A stretch of 64,000 nt of DNA, from NCBI RefSeq assembly GCF_000309385.1, contig NZ_JH976537.1, positions 2,028,029-2,092,028 on the forward strand, read 5' to 3'. Of this stretch, positions 1 through 7,872 are shown piece after piece (the first letter of the stretch is position 1; every line of letters begins with the position of its first letter). Origin of the DNA: Nodosilinea nodulosa PCC 7104 (lineage in GTDB: Bacteria > Cyanobacteriota > Cyanobacteriia > Phormidesmidales > Phormidesmidaceae). The translations under genes and the position numbers were made by a program. The notes below the pieces were generated by a model. The model was not told the origin of the DNA and ran no database searches. It worked only from the letters and a program-made list of their open reading frames with translations.

Positions 1-63
1 CCCAGGATAAAAGCTAGGGGAATTGAGAATAAGGCCTAAGGCTGGAGACAACTCGGCTATGGC

Positions 64-246
64 CTAGTCAATACTTTTTTTGACCTGATCTTTAATATCC
101 TCAGCGGCGTTGCGAACGTTTGCCTCGGCCTGTTTAGCCTTGCCCTTAACCTGGGCCTCATGATTTCCGGTTAGATCGCCAACGGCTTCTTCGATTTTGC
201 CTTCAGCATTTTTAGCCGCCGCTTTAACTCTGTCTTCAATGCTCAT
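64..246 (-). CDS. CsbD family stress protein
   Basis: Sixty residues, highly charged and rich in Ala, Lys and Glu, starting MSIEDRVKAAAKN and carrying the GKIEEAVGDLTGN segment typical of CsbD-like proteins. These are small, soluble, stress-induced proteins of unknown biochemical role. A longer reading (to 294) is possible, but the ATG at 246 begins the family's usual N-terminus and has AGGAAC about seven bases upstream, so it was chosen. The gene is monocistronic as far as can be seen; an AT-rich 180-base gap separates it from the NACHT gene. Family call is good; function in this organism is not known. Confidence 0.85.
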   Translation of the reverse strand: MSIEDRVKAAAKNAEGKIEEAVGDLTGNHEAQVKGKAKQAEANVRNAAEDIKDQVKKSID

Positions 247-425
247 AATGATGTTCCTTTTGTATTTGCAATACGCTAAATTTGCTTTAGCCAACCGTCT
301 TGCTCCATTCTTATGGATGGATGTTGTATTTAGTAAGTGAATTGTTTGAATTCATAAATACGTCATAAGATTAAACACACTTAAGCGTAGTTACTCTTGT
401 CTTATAGCGTGCGTATCAATTTTTC

Positions 426-2744
426 TCAGGCTCCCCGCCATTCCCTATCTTCCAGTTCCTTTTGGGGCAGCAGCAGCGTGGCTTCAATGTCTTGGCGAAT
501 CTTTTCCGTCACTTCGCAGTTGCTGTTTAAACAATCGACCAGGAGCTGGTTGGCATCGTAGTAGTGCTTTAGCACCTGCTGTTGCTCAGTGCTAAACTGC
601 CAGGGATGATGAATATTGCGGTAGTGGGAAATTGTGCCTTGGAGCTGCTCAACCCAGGCCGAATAGTTTTCTTTCCACCAGGTTTGCAGCCGCTCTTGGG
701 TTTGGGATGAAGCAGGCAGTTGGTCTTTCAGCTGTTGCAGAGATTTATAGAATCCAACATCCAAAACCATCACCAAAATATTGTTGAGTGCCTCGCTACA
801 GGCATTGGCATAGGCAAAATCTTGGCTGTGGTCAACGGCAAACTCGACCAGCAAATTTTCGAGCGCAGCATCTAAAAAGATGCCCTGATCTAAGGTACTG
901 GCCAGAGCAAACTGGTCGGCGCTGTGGGGGCTCTGGGCCAGGGCCAGATAAAACGCGCGAGTGGTGGCTAGCTTAGGCTCGGGTAGAACAGTTTGAGATT
1001 TCTCGCTGGCCCATCTCAAAAAATCTTGCAGGTGGGGGTCTTGGGCTACCAGGGCGTCAATTTCCTGCTTCATCAGCTGCACTAGCGAGTCGGCGCTGCG
1101 CAGCATGGCGGCGGTCAACAAAAAAACCTCGTGCCAGTGGGGATCGGTAATATGGCTGACCAGTCCGCCCAAGGTCTGCTCTAGGGCGTGCAGGTTGTGG
1201 GTGGCAACGATCTTTCGGGCCGTCAGGTACTCTTGAAACGCCAGGTAAGAGAACGAAAAAATGCCCCGCGCTCGCTCGATCAGCAGTCCGTGCTGAGCCT
1301 CGATCGCCTTGAGCATGGCTTCACTTTCGAGCTGCAGCTCTTCGGGGTCTAGGCTCGCCCCCGCCAGGTTTTTCAGGTAGTCTTCGATGTACTGCTCAAT
1401 GGTGCGCTGCTCAAAAAAGTACTGCCCCTGCTCAAAGGTGACGGCGGCCAGCTGGCTCAGCAGCTTGATTTTTTGGGGCAGCAAAAACCTGCGATAGGCG
1501 TCGTCGCGCTCCACGCCTTTGGTTTCATCCCACTTGCCCAGCAGCAGGTCTAGCCCCTGCTTGTAAAAGGCCGTGCGCTTGCTCGGGAACTGCCCTTCGC
1601 CCTGAAACACCCAGCAGGCCAAATGCAAAAACAGGGGTGTAGCGACAAGCTGGCGAAACTGCCAGTTTTCGGGCAGATCTAGCTTTTGCACAAACTCGAC
1701 CGCCTGGGCTTGCCCTCGGGATGTGGCGGTTTTGCCCAGGGCTATAAACCATTTTTGGGCAAAGGTGGCAATTTGCGCTTGGGTAAAAGGGGCAATTTCA
1801 ACATCGGTAAAGCCGCGCAGCGCTAGCTTTTGGGCGGCAGTGCGGCAAGACACCACAAAACGGTTGCGGTAATACTTGTCTGAAAAGGCGCGAATTTCTC
1901 GCATGACGGCGTTGATATCCTGGTTGAGGACTTCATCTATGCCGTCCATCAGCATCAGCACCCGTCCTTCTTGAAGCAGGATTTCAAGCTGGGCTGGGTC
2001 GGTAATGCCATCGGTTCGCAGGGCCTGGTGAATAGTATTAAATAGGCTAAACTCGCCCTGATGTCTGGCTTCTTCGGCAAAATCCCTGAGGGCGATAAAA
2101 ACGGGCACCTGGTCGGCGGCAAACTCGCCCCGGTTGCACTGTACGGCTAAGTGTTGCAAAAAGGTGGTTTTACCCGAGCCCGGTTTGCCCAACACCCGCA
2201 GCTTGCCGTAGGTTTGAACCGCTTCCATTCCACCCATCTGGGGTATATCAATGGACCCCAGATCGAGGCGATCAAACTCAGTCAGTTCTAGGTTGTTCAG
2301 GTCGGTAATTTTAAGCCACTGCTGGCTGACAACGGCTTCTAAAATATTGACATCTACATAGATTTCATCAATATTGACGGGGTGGTTGATGTCGAGCAGT
2401 TGCAGAATGCCGCACTGATGTTGGATGGTGCCCTGGTGCAGCGATCGCACCTCCTGCACCAGCTCCTCCGTAGTTAGGGGGTGCAGTTCCGGCGTCTCCC
2501 CAGGGTCAACAAACTCGATCGGCGGATGATCGGCAATCTCTCGCCAGTCTAAATCTAGAACCTGACAAATCTCCTTAAAAATTTGCCGATCCACAGGCTG
2601 GCCCGTAAAAAATCGCCAGATCGGCTGTCGGGTCTTGAGATTGACCTCTCCCGCTAAATTTTCCTGGGTCCACCCCCTCAGGGCAAACGCCCGTTTAGCC
2701 CGCTGAATACCAGCGGGCAAGGCCTGGAGCGATCGCTTGGCCAT
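426..2744 (-). CDS. NACHT-domain STAND ATPase with N-terminal helix-turn-helix
   Basis: 772 residues. Residues 1-75 look like an XRE-like helix-turn-helix (RGWTQENLAGEV followed by a recognition-helix-like segment). A NACHT ATPase core follows: Walker A GKPGSGKT at 186-193, Walker B VLMLMDGIDEV at 262-272, then a sensor-like VVSCRT segment. The C-terminal half is helical, without recognisable WD40 or TPR repeats, and ends in a YYDANQLLVDCLNS-type segment that recurs at the C-termini of cyanobacterial NACHT proteins. Bacterial NACHT proteins of this size are known as antiphage sensors (bNACHT group); here that role is inferred from architecture and from the Dnd defence locus next door. It lies just outside the tRNA-Cys bracket. 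The effector is not obvious: the HTH may mediate DNA or partner binding. Confidence 0.85.
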   Translation of the reverse strand: MAKRSLQALPAGIQRAKRAFALRGWTQENLAGEVNLKTRQPIWRFFTGQPVDRQIFKEICQVLDLDWREIADHPPIEFVDPGETPELHPLTTEELVQEVRSLHQGTIQHQCGILQLLDINHPVNIDEIYVDVNILEAVVSQQWLKITDLNNLELTEFDRLDLGSIDIPQMGGMEAVQTYGKLRVLGKPGSGKTTFLQHLAVQCNRGEFAADQVPVFIALRDFAEEARHQGEFSLFNTIHQALRTDGITDPAQLEILLQEGRVLMLMDGIDEVLNQDINAVMREIRAFSDKYYRNRFVVSCRTAAQKLALRGFTDVEIAPFTQAQIATFAQKWFIALGKTATSRGQAQAVEFVQKLDLPENWQFRQLVATPLFLHLACWVFQGEGQFPSKRTAFYKQGLDLLLGKWDETKGVERDDAYRRFLLPQKIKLLSQLAAVTFEQGQYFFEQRTIEQYIEDYLKNLAGASLDPEELQLESEAMLKAIEAQHGLLIERARGIFSFSYLAFQEYLTARKIVATHNLHALEQTLGGLVSHITDPHWHEVFLLTAAMLRSADSLVQLMKQEIDALVAQDPHLQDFLRWASEKSQTVLPEPKLATTRAFYLALAQSPHSADQFALASTLDQGIFLDAALENLLVEFAVDHSQDFAYANACSEALNNILVMVLDVGFYKSLQQLKDQLPASSQTQERLQTWWKENYSAWVEQLQGTISHYRNIHHPWQFSTEQQQVLKHYYDANQLLVDCLNSNCEVTEKIRQDIEATLLLPQKELEDREWRGA

Positions 2745-3287
2745 TGCACAAAAATCTCATCTTAAATTTTAGATTCAAAAAAAATCAAAAAACATGGGCT
2801 TTATATGCCACTGATACTAACGCCTTTTCCATGGGCCGCATAGTCTCCAGTGGCCGCCGCTCTGTTGCGCCTCAATCACCATCCGCAGGTTGCCGCGCCT
2901 TGCGCACGGCGCGGCAGGCGGTGGCCTCCAGGGAACGATCAAACTCCAGGTCTAGCAGTGTCTGGCCCACCTTAAAGTTATTAATCGCCATGTAGCAACA
3001 CTGAAGTGCTGTACTCGTCGTCTGAAAGGGCCTCTGGGGGCTAAATCTAGCGGTTTACCTAAAGGCGACACCCGAATTTGAACCGAGGCTGGAGGTTTTG
3101 AGGTTTTGCAAATCTCTATAAACCATGAATTTGCAGTACTTTCAGCCGAGTGCATTTACCCCAATAGTAGCCCCGTCCTTAAAAGCGCCCTGGATTAATT
3201 TTTCTATCGCTGGTAGGGAGCATGAAGGGGTAGGGTAAGGGGTAAGTGGCTAGGCTCCAGGCTGGGAGCCCAGTAAATTGCGAACCG
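2745..3287. other. Intergenic stretch with decayed sequence
   Basis: About 540 bases without a convincing gene. Apart from the tRNA-Cys remnant at 3061-3116, the only hint of former coding is a short minus-strand reading from about 2995 (starting MAINNFKVGQTLLDLEF) that hits a stop after about 37 residues. I do not recognise it; it could be the start of a decayed gene. No promoter or terminator can be assigned with confidence. Confidence 0.4.
3061..3116 (-). pseudogene. Degenerate 3' part of a tRNA-Cys gene (candidate distal att site)
   Basis: The first 40 bases (3061-3100) match the 3' half of the intact tRNA-Cys at 26325-26395 at 36 of 40 positions, in the same orientation, including the acceptor 3' strand (AAAGGCGACACCC on the plus strand) and the T arm. 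The match goes on through the anticodon region after a 9-base tandem duplication of GAGGTTTTG, then fades by about 3116. The D arm and 5' acceptor strand are missing, so it cannot be a working tRNA. A 3' tRNA fragment in direct orientation at the far end of an accessory region is what tRNA-targeted integration leaves behind. Confidence 0.75.
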
Positions 3288-3863
3288 ATGGAAACCAGAC
3301 GACTGGGCAAGTATTTGACGCTGAAGGAGTTCTGCACCTGTACGCAAACCTATTCCAGGTATGCCGACCAGATTGACCCGTTCCCAAAGAATCTAGGGGA
3401 GACGCTGCCAGCTCTGAAGGCGCTGTGTCAACACATCATAGACCCGGTGATTGATGAATTTGGGCGCGATTCTCCTACGGAGAGGCTGCGCCAACGCTTT
3501 CTGCTCACCTACGGCTTTTGCTCGGTGGATCTGAAGCGGTGGCTGGCAAAAAAAGACCCGCTGACGGGGAAGAAGCACGGCATCGCTACCCCTAGCCTGG
3601 ATCAGCACATGGCCCATGAGAAGAATCGAAATGGGCGGTATTACTGCGATCGCCTCGGTGCTGCCTGCGATTTTCGTATCCTCGACTTGCCCAGCGATAC
3701 CCTGGTGGATTGGATTGTGGCCCAGGGACTGCCGTTTGATTCGCTGTATTTTTATGGCAGCGATCGCCCCATCCACATCAGCTATGGCCCCCAGCACAAG
3801 CGCGATATTTGGGCGTTCACCGACCGGGGAACACCAGCGCGGTACCGTCCTGATTGGTCATAA
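3288..3863 (+). CDS. Peptidase M15-like (DD-peptidase fold) hypothetical protein
   Basis: About 191 residues from the ATG at 3288; a GTG start at 3246 would add 14. It begins with a LTLKEFC segment and carries DQHMAHEKNRNG, then RLGAACDF, then PIHISYGPQ. These resemble the zinc-site pattern of M15/Hedgehog-type DD-peptidases (xGxAxD and a later His), though the family is usually annotated only as hypothetical. No signal peptide is visible, so a cytoplasmic role or phage-derived origin is possible. It converges on, and overlaps by six bases, the minus-strand Uma2-like gene. A broken copy of its last 23 codons lies at 7272-7340, showing the gene-Uma2 pair was once duplicated here. Confidence 0.6.
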   Translation: METRRLGKYLTLKEFCTCTQTYSRYADQIDPFPKNLGETLPALKALCQHIIDPVIDEFGRDSPTERLRQRFLLTYGFCSVDLKRWLAKKDPLTGKKHGIATPSLDQHMAHEKNRNGRYYCDRLGAACDFRILDLPSDTLVDWIVAQGLPFDSLYFYGSDRPIHISYGPQHKRDIWAFTDRGTPARYRPDWS

Positions 3864-5261
3864 CTCGATCAAATGCCGCTCAATTTGCCAGAGCTGATCC
3901 GCCGTAAGCCACTCTGGCTGAAACCTGAGCAGGTCGATGCGGTAGTCCGGGTTAATATCCCGCAGTACATCGAAAGCTTTCCACGATTCATCAAATTTTT
4001 CCCAGTAGACCAGGGTAATGTCTGACCAGTAGTTCAACGGCTGAGGCATGGTCAGATCGCCGATCACTCCCAATCGTCCGAGGTCGAAGTGGGTCCGCAG
4101 CCGTTGCGCCGCCTGACGGGCCAGCTGCCACCATTCGGCTTTACGCTCCGCGTCGTGCTGTTCCCACTCCAGACGCTGTTGCAATCCCTCAATCCAGGCC
4201 TGGGGAGGCAGCAGTTTGACCGCACTCTCCAGACCAAAGGTCATGAGCAACATGGCTAAAACATTTCGGGTGCCTGGGGTCGAGCCGATCAGCGGTTTAC
4301 CTTCTATAAACTCAAATTTTGCCCTCGGACACCAGCTAATGTACTCTTCAAAAGCGATGGGCACAGGCGATAGCTGAATGTTGGGGATAAACAGCAGGGA
4401 GCCCCACCGGGGGCCTTCCTCGGCGTGAACCCGCTGAAAGCCTTCCACGGGCTGCTCCACCTTGAATGTCTTGGGCTCCAGGGGATTGTAGTCCTCAGTC
4501 TCTTGCCAGAGGGCATCGGGTCGAAAAGCCAATCCAGGAACGCTTGTGGGGTGGTAGTGACCATCGCTGTCGGGCTGATGGCGTTGATACTGATGGTCTA
4601 CGAGTCGGTAGAACTCGACCTGCTGACTCTCAGGATCAATGATCCAATAGTCTGGGACACCTGCTGCTTGGTAATAGCTGAATTTGGTGCTGCGGTCAGC
4701 TGCTTCATGACCCGGCATCAGAATTTCAATCACCAATTCTGCTGGGCCACTCAAGAAATAGGAAAAGAGCTGATTGAGTCCATGGCTTTTGTAAAAGACA
4801 AGATCTGGGGTGAAGCCGTTATCGCCCAGGCGCATGACAAAGTCTCGCCCCAGAGATTCGCACCCCGCCTGATTCGCCAGCCGAAATGAATCTACTGACA
4901 ACTGCTGCTGAAGGCGGTGATGCGCCCAGGTTTTCTCAGCCCGACCGGCTTGCAGGTCTTCCGCAATGAACTCAACGTCAGCGACCTGCTCCTCCAGATG
5001 ATTGAGTATTTCAAGGTGAGAACTCGTTTGAGGAAGGGTGATTTCATAGCTTGTGGCAAGGGCCTGGAGCCAGATTTCGATGGGGGCTAGTGCGATCGCA
5101 GCCTCTGCCCGCCTACCCTGTAAAATCTGCCTCAGCAAGAGCCGACTCCCGATTGGGGAGTTGCCCACGACCAGCTGACCGTCGATCAGCTCTAGCTTGC
5201 TCTCAGGTTTGTTGTTGATCCAGTTGTCAAACAGTTCGGAGGTTGGCGGATAGAGAACCAT
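3858..5261 (-). CDS. Uma2-family nuclease fused to a degenerate nucleotidyltransferase-like domain
   Basis: 467 residues from the ATG at 5261; a GTG 33 bases upstream is an alternative. The N-terminal half has the Uma2/DUF820 PD-(D/E)XK pattern: TPDLVFY, ELVIEILMPG, a lysine in DRSTKFSYYQAAGV, then DYWIIDPES. The C-terminal half repeats the IEGKPLIGSTPGTRN-type segment that also occurs near the N-terminus (IDGQLVVGNSPIGSR). It ends with a region shaped like a minimal nucleotidyltransferase (LGVIGDL then YWSDITLVYW), where the usual GS...SDxD signature is degraded to GD...SDIT. It is a paralogue of the plus-strand gene at 5761-7269. Uma2 proteins are abundant in cyanobacteria and their biological role is unsettled. 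Confidence 0.7.
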   Translation of the reverse strand: MVLYPPTSELFDNWINNKPESKLELIDGQLVVGNSPIGSRLLLRQILQGRRAEAAIALAPIEIWLQALATSYEITLPQTSSHLEILNHLEEQVADVEFIAEDLQAGRAEKTWAHHRLQQQLSVDSFRLANQAGCESLGRDFVMRLGDNGFTPDLVFYKSHGLNQLFSYFLSGPAELVIEILMPGHEAADRSTKFSYYQAAGVPDYWIIDPESQQVEFYRLVDHQYQRHQPDSDGHYHPTSVPGLAFRPDALWQETEDYNPLEPKTFKVEQPVEGFQRVHAEEGPRWGSLLFIPNIQLSPVPIAFEEYISWCPRAKFEFIEGKPLIGSTPGTRNVLAMLLMTFGLESAVKLLPPQAWIEGLQQRLEWEQHDAERKAEWWQLARQAAQRLRTHFDLGRLGVIGDLTMPQPLNYWSDITLVYWEKFDESWKAFDVLRDINPDYRIDLLRFQPEWLTADQLWQIERHLIEL

Positions 5262-5332
5262 GGCTTTACAAAGCCTTCGCTGAGTTTTAAACACTACTCT
5301 AATGAAAGCATTACCGGTTGAAGGAATGGATC

Positions 5333-5671
5333 ATGCCGAAAAAGAAGACGACAGCCATCGCTGGAACATGGCACATTTACGAAATGGAACAATGGGGTGA
5401 GGACTATTTCAACATGGAGGTGCAGGCCTACATCACGGTAAATCAAGGTGGGACTGGAGATTTTCAATTTGGCCTGGTTTCCGGGGGGCTTGATGGTGAA
5501 TTTGTCAGCGATGGCGACACTGAGCGGTTCGAATTCACCTGGGAGGGCAATGATGAGTGTGATGAAGCCTCTGGTAGCGGTTGGTTGAGGTTAAAGTCAA
5601 CCGATGAAGTAGAAGGGAGCATCAAGCTACATTACGGGGATCGATCCCGCTTTGCTGCCCGCAGAGCCTGA
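5333..5671 (+). CDS. Conserved hypothetical protein
   Basis: 112 residues from the ATG at 5333, chosen because AAGGA lies seven bases upstream. It is acidic, with IAGTWHIYEMEQW at the N-terminus and a core of beta-strand-like segments (FNMEVQAYITV, FQFGLVSGG, ERFEFTWEGNDECDEASGSG). The pattern is familiar from small single-domain conserved hypothetical proteins found widely in bacteria. No catalytic motif, signal peptide or membrane segment is visible. It lies between two Uma2-like genes and is probably transcribed from its own promoter in the 70-base gap after the divergent neighbour. Function unknown. Confidence 0.7.
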   Translation: MPKKKTTAIAGTWHIYEMEQWGEDYFNMEVQAYITVNQGGTGDFQFGLVSGGLDGEFVSDGDTERFEFTWEGNDECDEASGSGWLRLKSTDEVEGSIKLHYGDRSRFAARRA

Positions 5672-5760
5672 TAAATCGATCGCCGACCGAATTGAGCCTG
5701 GGTGCTCTCATTGCTGTGAAAGCCCAATGCTCAGGGGCATAATCCTTGAGGAGATGAACC

Positions 5761-7269
5761 ATGAGTGCTGCCAACGAGCCGTCTGACCAATCGTTTCAGG
5801 ACGAACTACAGAAGCGGTGGGCCTCCCAGAGCATTGAGATGCAGTTCTGGGAGTGGCCAGAATTTCGCCTGGAGCTGATCAACGGACAGTTTCTGGTCGG
5901 GGGCACCCTGGCGGGGAGCCGTTGGTTGCTCAGAGAAGCATTGAAGGGTTGGGGGCTGGAGGCGGCCATTGCCTTTGCTCCGGTGGAACTGTGGTGGGAG
6001 GCGCTGCGGCTGGCCCATGGGGTTTCTTGCCAGTCGTTGGAAAAATGGCTACTGTGGGCCGAGTCTTTACCCCTGGCGTCGGCTGTTCAGGGAGAGTTTG
6101 AACCATTGCTGGGCTCGCATTACATGGGGGAGCACCGCTGGGTGCGGGACCACTTGCGACAGGCATTGACGGCGGCAGTGGGGCGAGCCCATTTGGGCAC
6201 CTGTGCCGGGCCGAATTATGGCTTGTTGCTGGGGCAGGATGTTTTGACGCCAGATATTCTGATGGTAACTGCCGAGCAACTGGCGACGGAGTGCTTCCAC
6301 GACTACTACGTCGAGATACCGGCCCACTTGGTGATTGAAATCAGCCTGCCAGAGCGTCGCGAGCTGGATATTCAGGAACGGCGCAGGCTTTACGAGCAGG
6401 GGCAGGTTCCTCACTACTGGGTGGTTGATCCGGTGGGGCGAGAATTCACGTTCTGGTGGTGGACGCCGGAGGGCTATCAGCCGGGGCATCTGGATGCGGA
6501 TGGCTGCTATCGAGGGGTGGAACACCTGAGCTTTAGCCCCGAGATTTTTTGGCTGTCGTTTGATGAGCAGGTGTCTCCTTACAATCAAACGCTGTCGGTG
6601 TTTACCAGTGCGCCTCAAGCTCGTCATTGGGAGTTGCGGCGGGAGCCAGGTGCGGAACTGGGCTATGGGAGCATTCCGTTTCGACCGCAGGTAGACCTGG
6701 AGCCTCACCCCATTACCGTGGAGGAGTTTATTTCCTGGTGTCCAGAGGCGAAGCTGGAAGGGCTGCCGTTTCCGCTGGTGGGGGGCGAGACGGGTACTCG
6801 AAATGCGATCGCAATGCTGTTGATGAGTCTTGGACTAGTGGAAACAGTTCGGCTGATGCCGGGCTATGAGTGGGTGCGGGTGCTGCGACGGGTCGAACGA
6901 GAACAGCAGCAGGATGCTCAACGGAGAGAGCAGTGGTGGCAGCACGCTAGAGCCATTGCTCGCCAACTGAGGGAAGAGCATGGGGCAAAGGGGGTAGGAG
7001 TGACAGGTTCCCTGGTGAGGGAGGCACCGCTCAATGTCTGGTCTCGAATTCAGCTGGTGATTTGGGATGTGCCGGAGGGGGTGAAACTGTGGCAATTGTG
7101 GCAATCCCTGCCGGAGAAGCCGTCACTTGAGTTGATTGCAGCGGCATGGGCGTTACCAGGGGAGTGGGAGGAAAGCTCTCAGCGAATGCAGGTGTTAGAG
7201 GGGGATTGGCAGCCCTGCGGCCCTCGGCCCCAAGAGCGTATGGTGTTTCACTGGAAGGAGGAGGAATAA
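5761..7269 (+). CDS. Uma2-family nuclease-like fusion, paralogue of the 3858-5261 gene
   Basis: 502 residues with a strong GAGGAGA ribosome site upstream. It has the same two-part layout as its paralogue: Uma2 motifs (TPDILMV, HLVIEISLPE, HYWVVDPVG) and a C-terminal nucleotidyltransferase-like region. The catalytic pattern is weaker: the Uma2 lysine position reads IQERRRLYEQG, without the usual Lys, and the nucleotidyltransferase signature reads VTGSLVREAPLNVWSRIQL, with the aspartates lost. It may therefore be a pseudoenzyme or a partner of its active paralogue. The remnant of an M15-like gene starts within three bases of its stop codon, mirroring the order around the paralogue. Confidence 0.7.
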   Translation: MSAANEPSDQSFQDELQKRWASQSIEMQFWEWPEFRLELINGQFLVGGTLAGSRWLLREALKGWGLEAAIAFAPVELWWEALRLAHGVSCQSLEKWLLWAESLPLASAVQGEFEPLLGSHYMGEHRWVRDHLRQALTAAVGRAHLGTCAGPNYGLLLGQDVLTPDILMVTAEQLATECFHDYYVEIPAHLVIEISLPERRELDIQERRRLYEQGQVPHYWVVDPVGREFTFWWWTPEGYQPGHLDADGCYRGVEHLSFSPEIFWLSFDEQVSPYNQTLSVFTSAPQARHWELRREPGAELGYGSIPFRPQVDLEPHPITVEEFISWCPEAKLEGLPFPLVGGETGTRNAIAMLLMSLGLVETVRLMPGYEWVRVLRRVEREQQQDAQRREQWWQHARAIARQLREEHGAKGVGVTGSLVREAPLNVWSRIQLVIWDVPEGVKLWQLWQSLPEKPSLELIAAAWALPGEWEESSQRMQVLEGDWQPCGPRPQERMVFHWKEEE

Positions 7270-7271
7270 CC

Positions 7272-7340
7272 TATGGCCCTCAGCATAGGCGGATGATCTG
7301 GGCCTTGACCGAGCAGAGTACACCGACGCGCAAGCGCCCT
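7272..7340 (+). pseudogene. 3' remnant of an M15-like gene
   Basis: A 23-codon reading here begins YGPQHRRMIWALTEQ and ends RKRP. It matches the last residues of the intact M15-like protein (YGPQHKRDIWAFTDR...RYRP) at 15 of 23 positions. Nothing of the upstream 160 residues remains; the fragment is spliced directly after the stop of the Uma2-like gene. It is a relic of an ancestral duplication of the M15-like/Uma2-like gene pair, followed by deletion. Confidence 0.65.
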
Positions 7341-7353
7341 TGGGCCTCAGCGG

Positions 7354-7872
7354 CTAGTCCCACCAGTAGCAGATGAGGACGGCGTCAAATTTGTCACCAA
7401 AGGTCTTGCCGCGAAGGCCACCTTTGAGACGTATGGCAAAGTATTCGCGAAACTCCCCATCTTCCTCACCTTGGGGGACATTCCCGCCATAGACATCGAC
7501 AACATCGGCCCGCCATTTCTTGCCTAAATCCATCAGTTGGGCCACTGTCAGGTCTTGGTTTTCGGCCAGCAGATATAGCGTATCCGCGGGGTAGGGGACA
7601 AAATGCATGAGGCTAGTTTCGCGCATGGGGCGGTAATTGGCCATGGCCAGAAGCGTTTCCAGCACACCGTTGAAGCTGAGGCCATCTCGGTCGGGGGCGT
7701 AGATGGACTTAGTAAATAGGAAGCTTTTCCACAGATGGGGTTGCTGTGCCAAGTCGGTGATTACCTCTGGCCCATCGAACTCGTTGAACCGGCGCTGCCA
7801 CACCAGGGCCGCCATCAGCTCTTGAGGTGTGTTGGCTTGAGCAATCGCCTCAATTTTCTCCACCTCAAGCAT
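7354..7872 (-). CDS. Hypothetical protein overlapping the Dnd-associated methyltransferase gene
   Basis: About 172 residues from the ATG at 7872 (another ATG two codons upstream). It starts MLEVEKIEAIAQANTP and is mixed alpha/beta, ending FGDKFDAVLICYWWD. No membrane segment, signal peptide or catalytic motif is recognised. The start overlaps the end of the methyltransferase gene by eight bases, so the two are very probably translated from one message, which suggests a role linked to the phosphorothioation locus. It could be a substrate-binding or regulatory partner, but nothing in the sequence decides this. Confidence 0.65.
   Translation of the reverse strand: MLEVEKIEAIAQANTPQELMAALVWQRRFNEFDGPEVITDLAQQPHLWKSFLFTKSIYAPDRDGLSFNGVLETLLAMANYRPMRETSLMHFVPYPADTLYLLAENQDLTVAQLMDLGKKWRADVVDVYGGNVPQGEEDGEFREYFAIRLKGGLRGKTFGDKFDAVLICYWWD

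Noticed and set aside
2952-3155. A 67-codon minus-strand reading at the tRNA remnant
   Set aside because: It runs over the tRNA-Cys-like sequence and has no motif or ribosome site.
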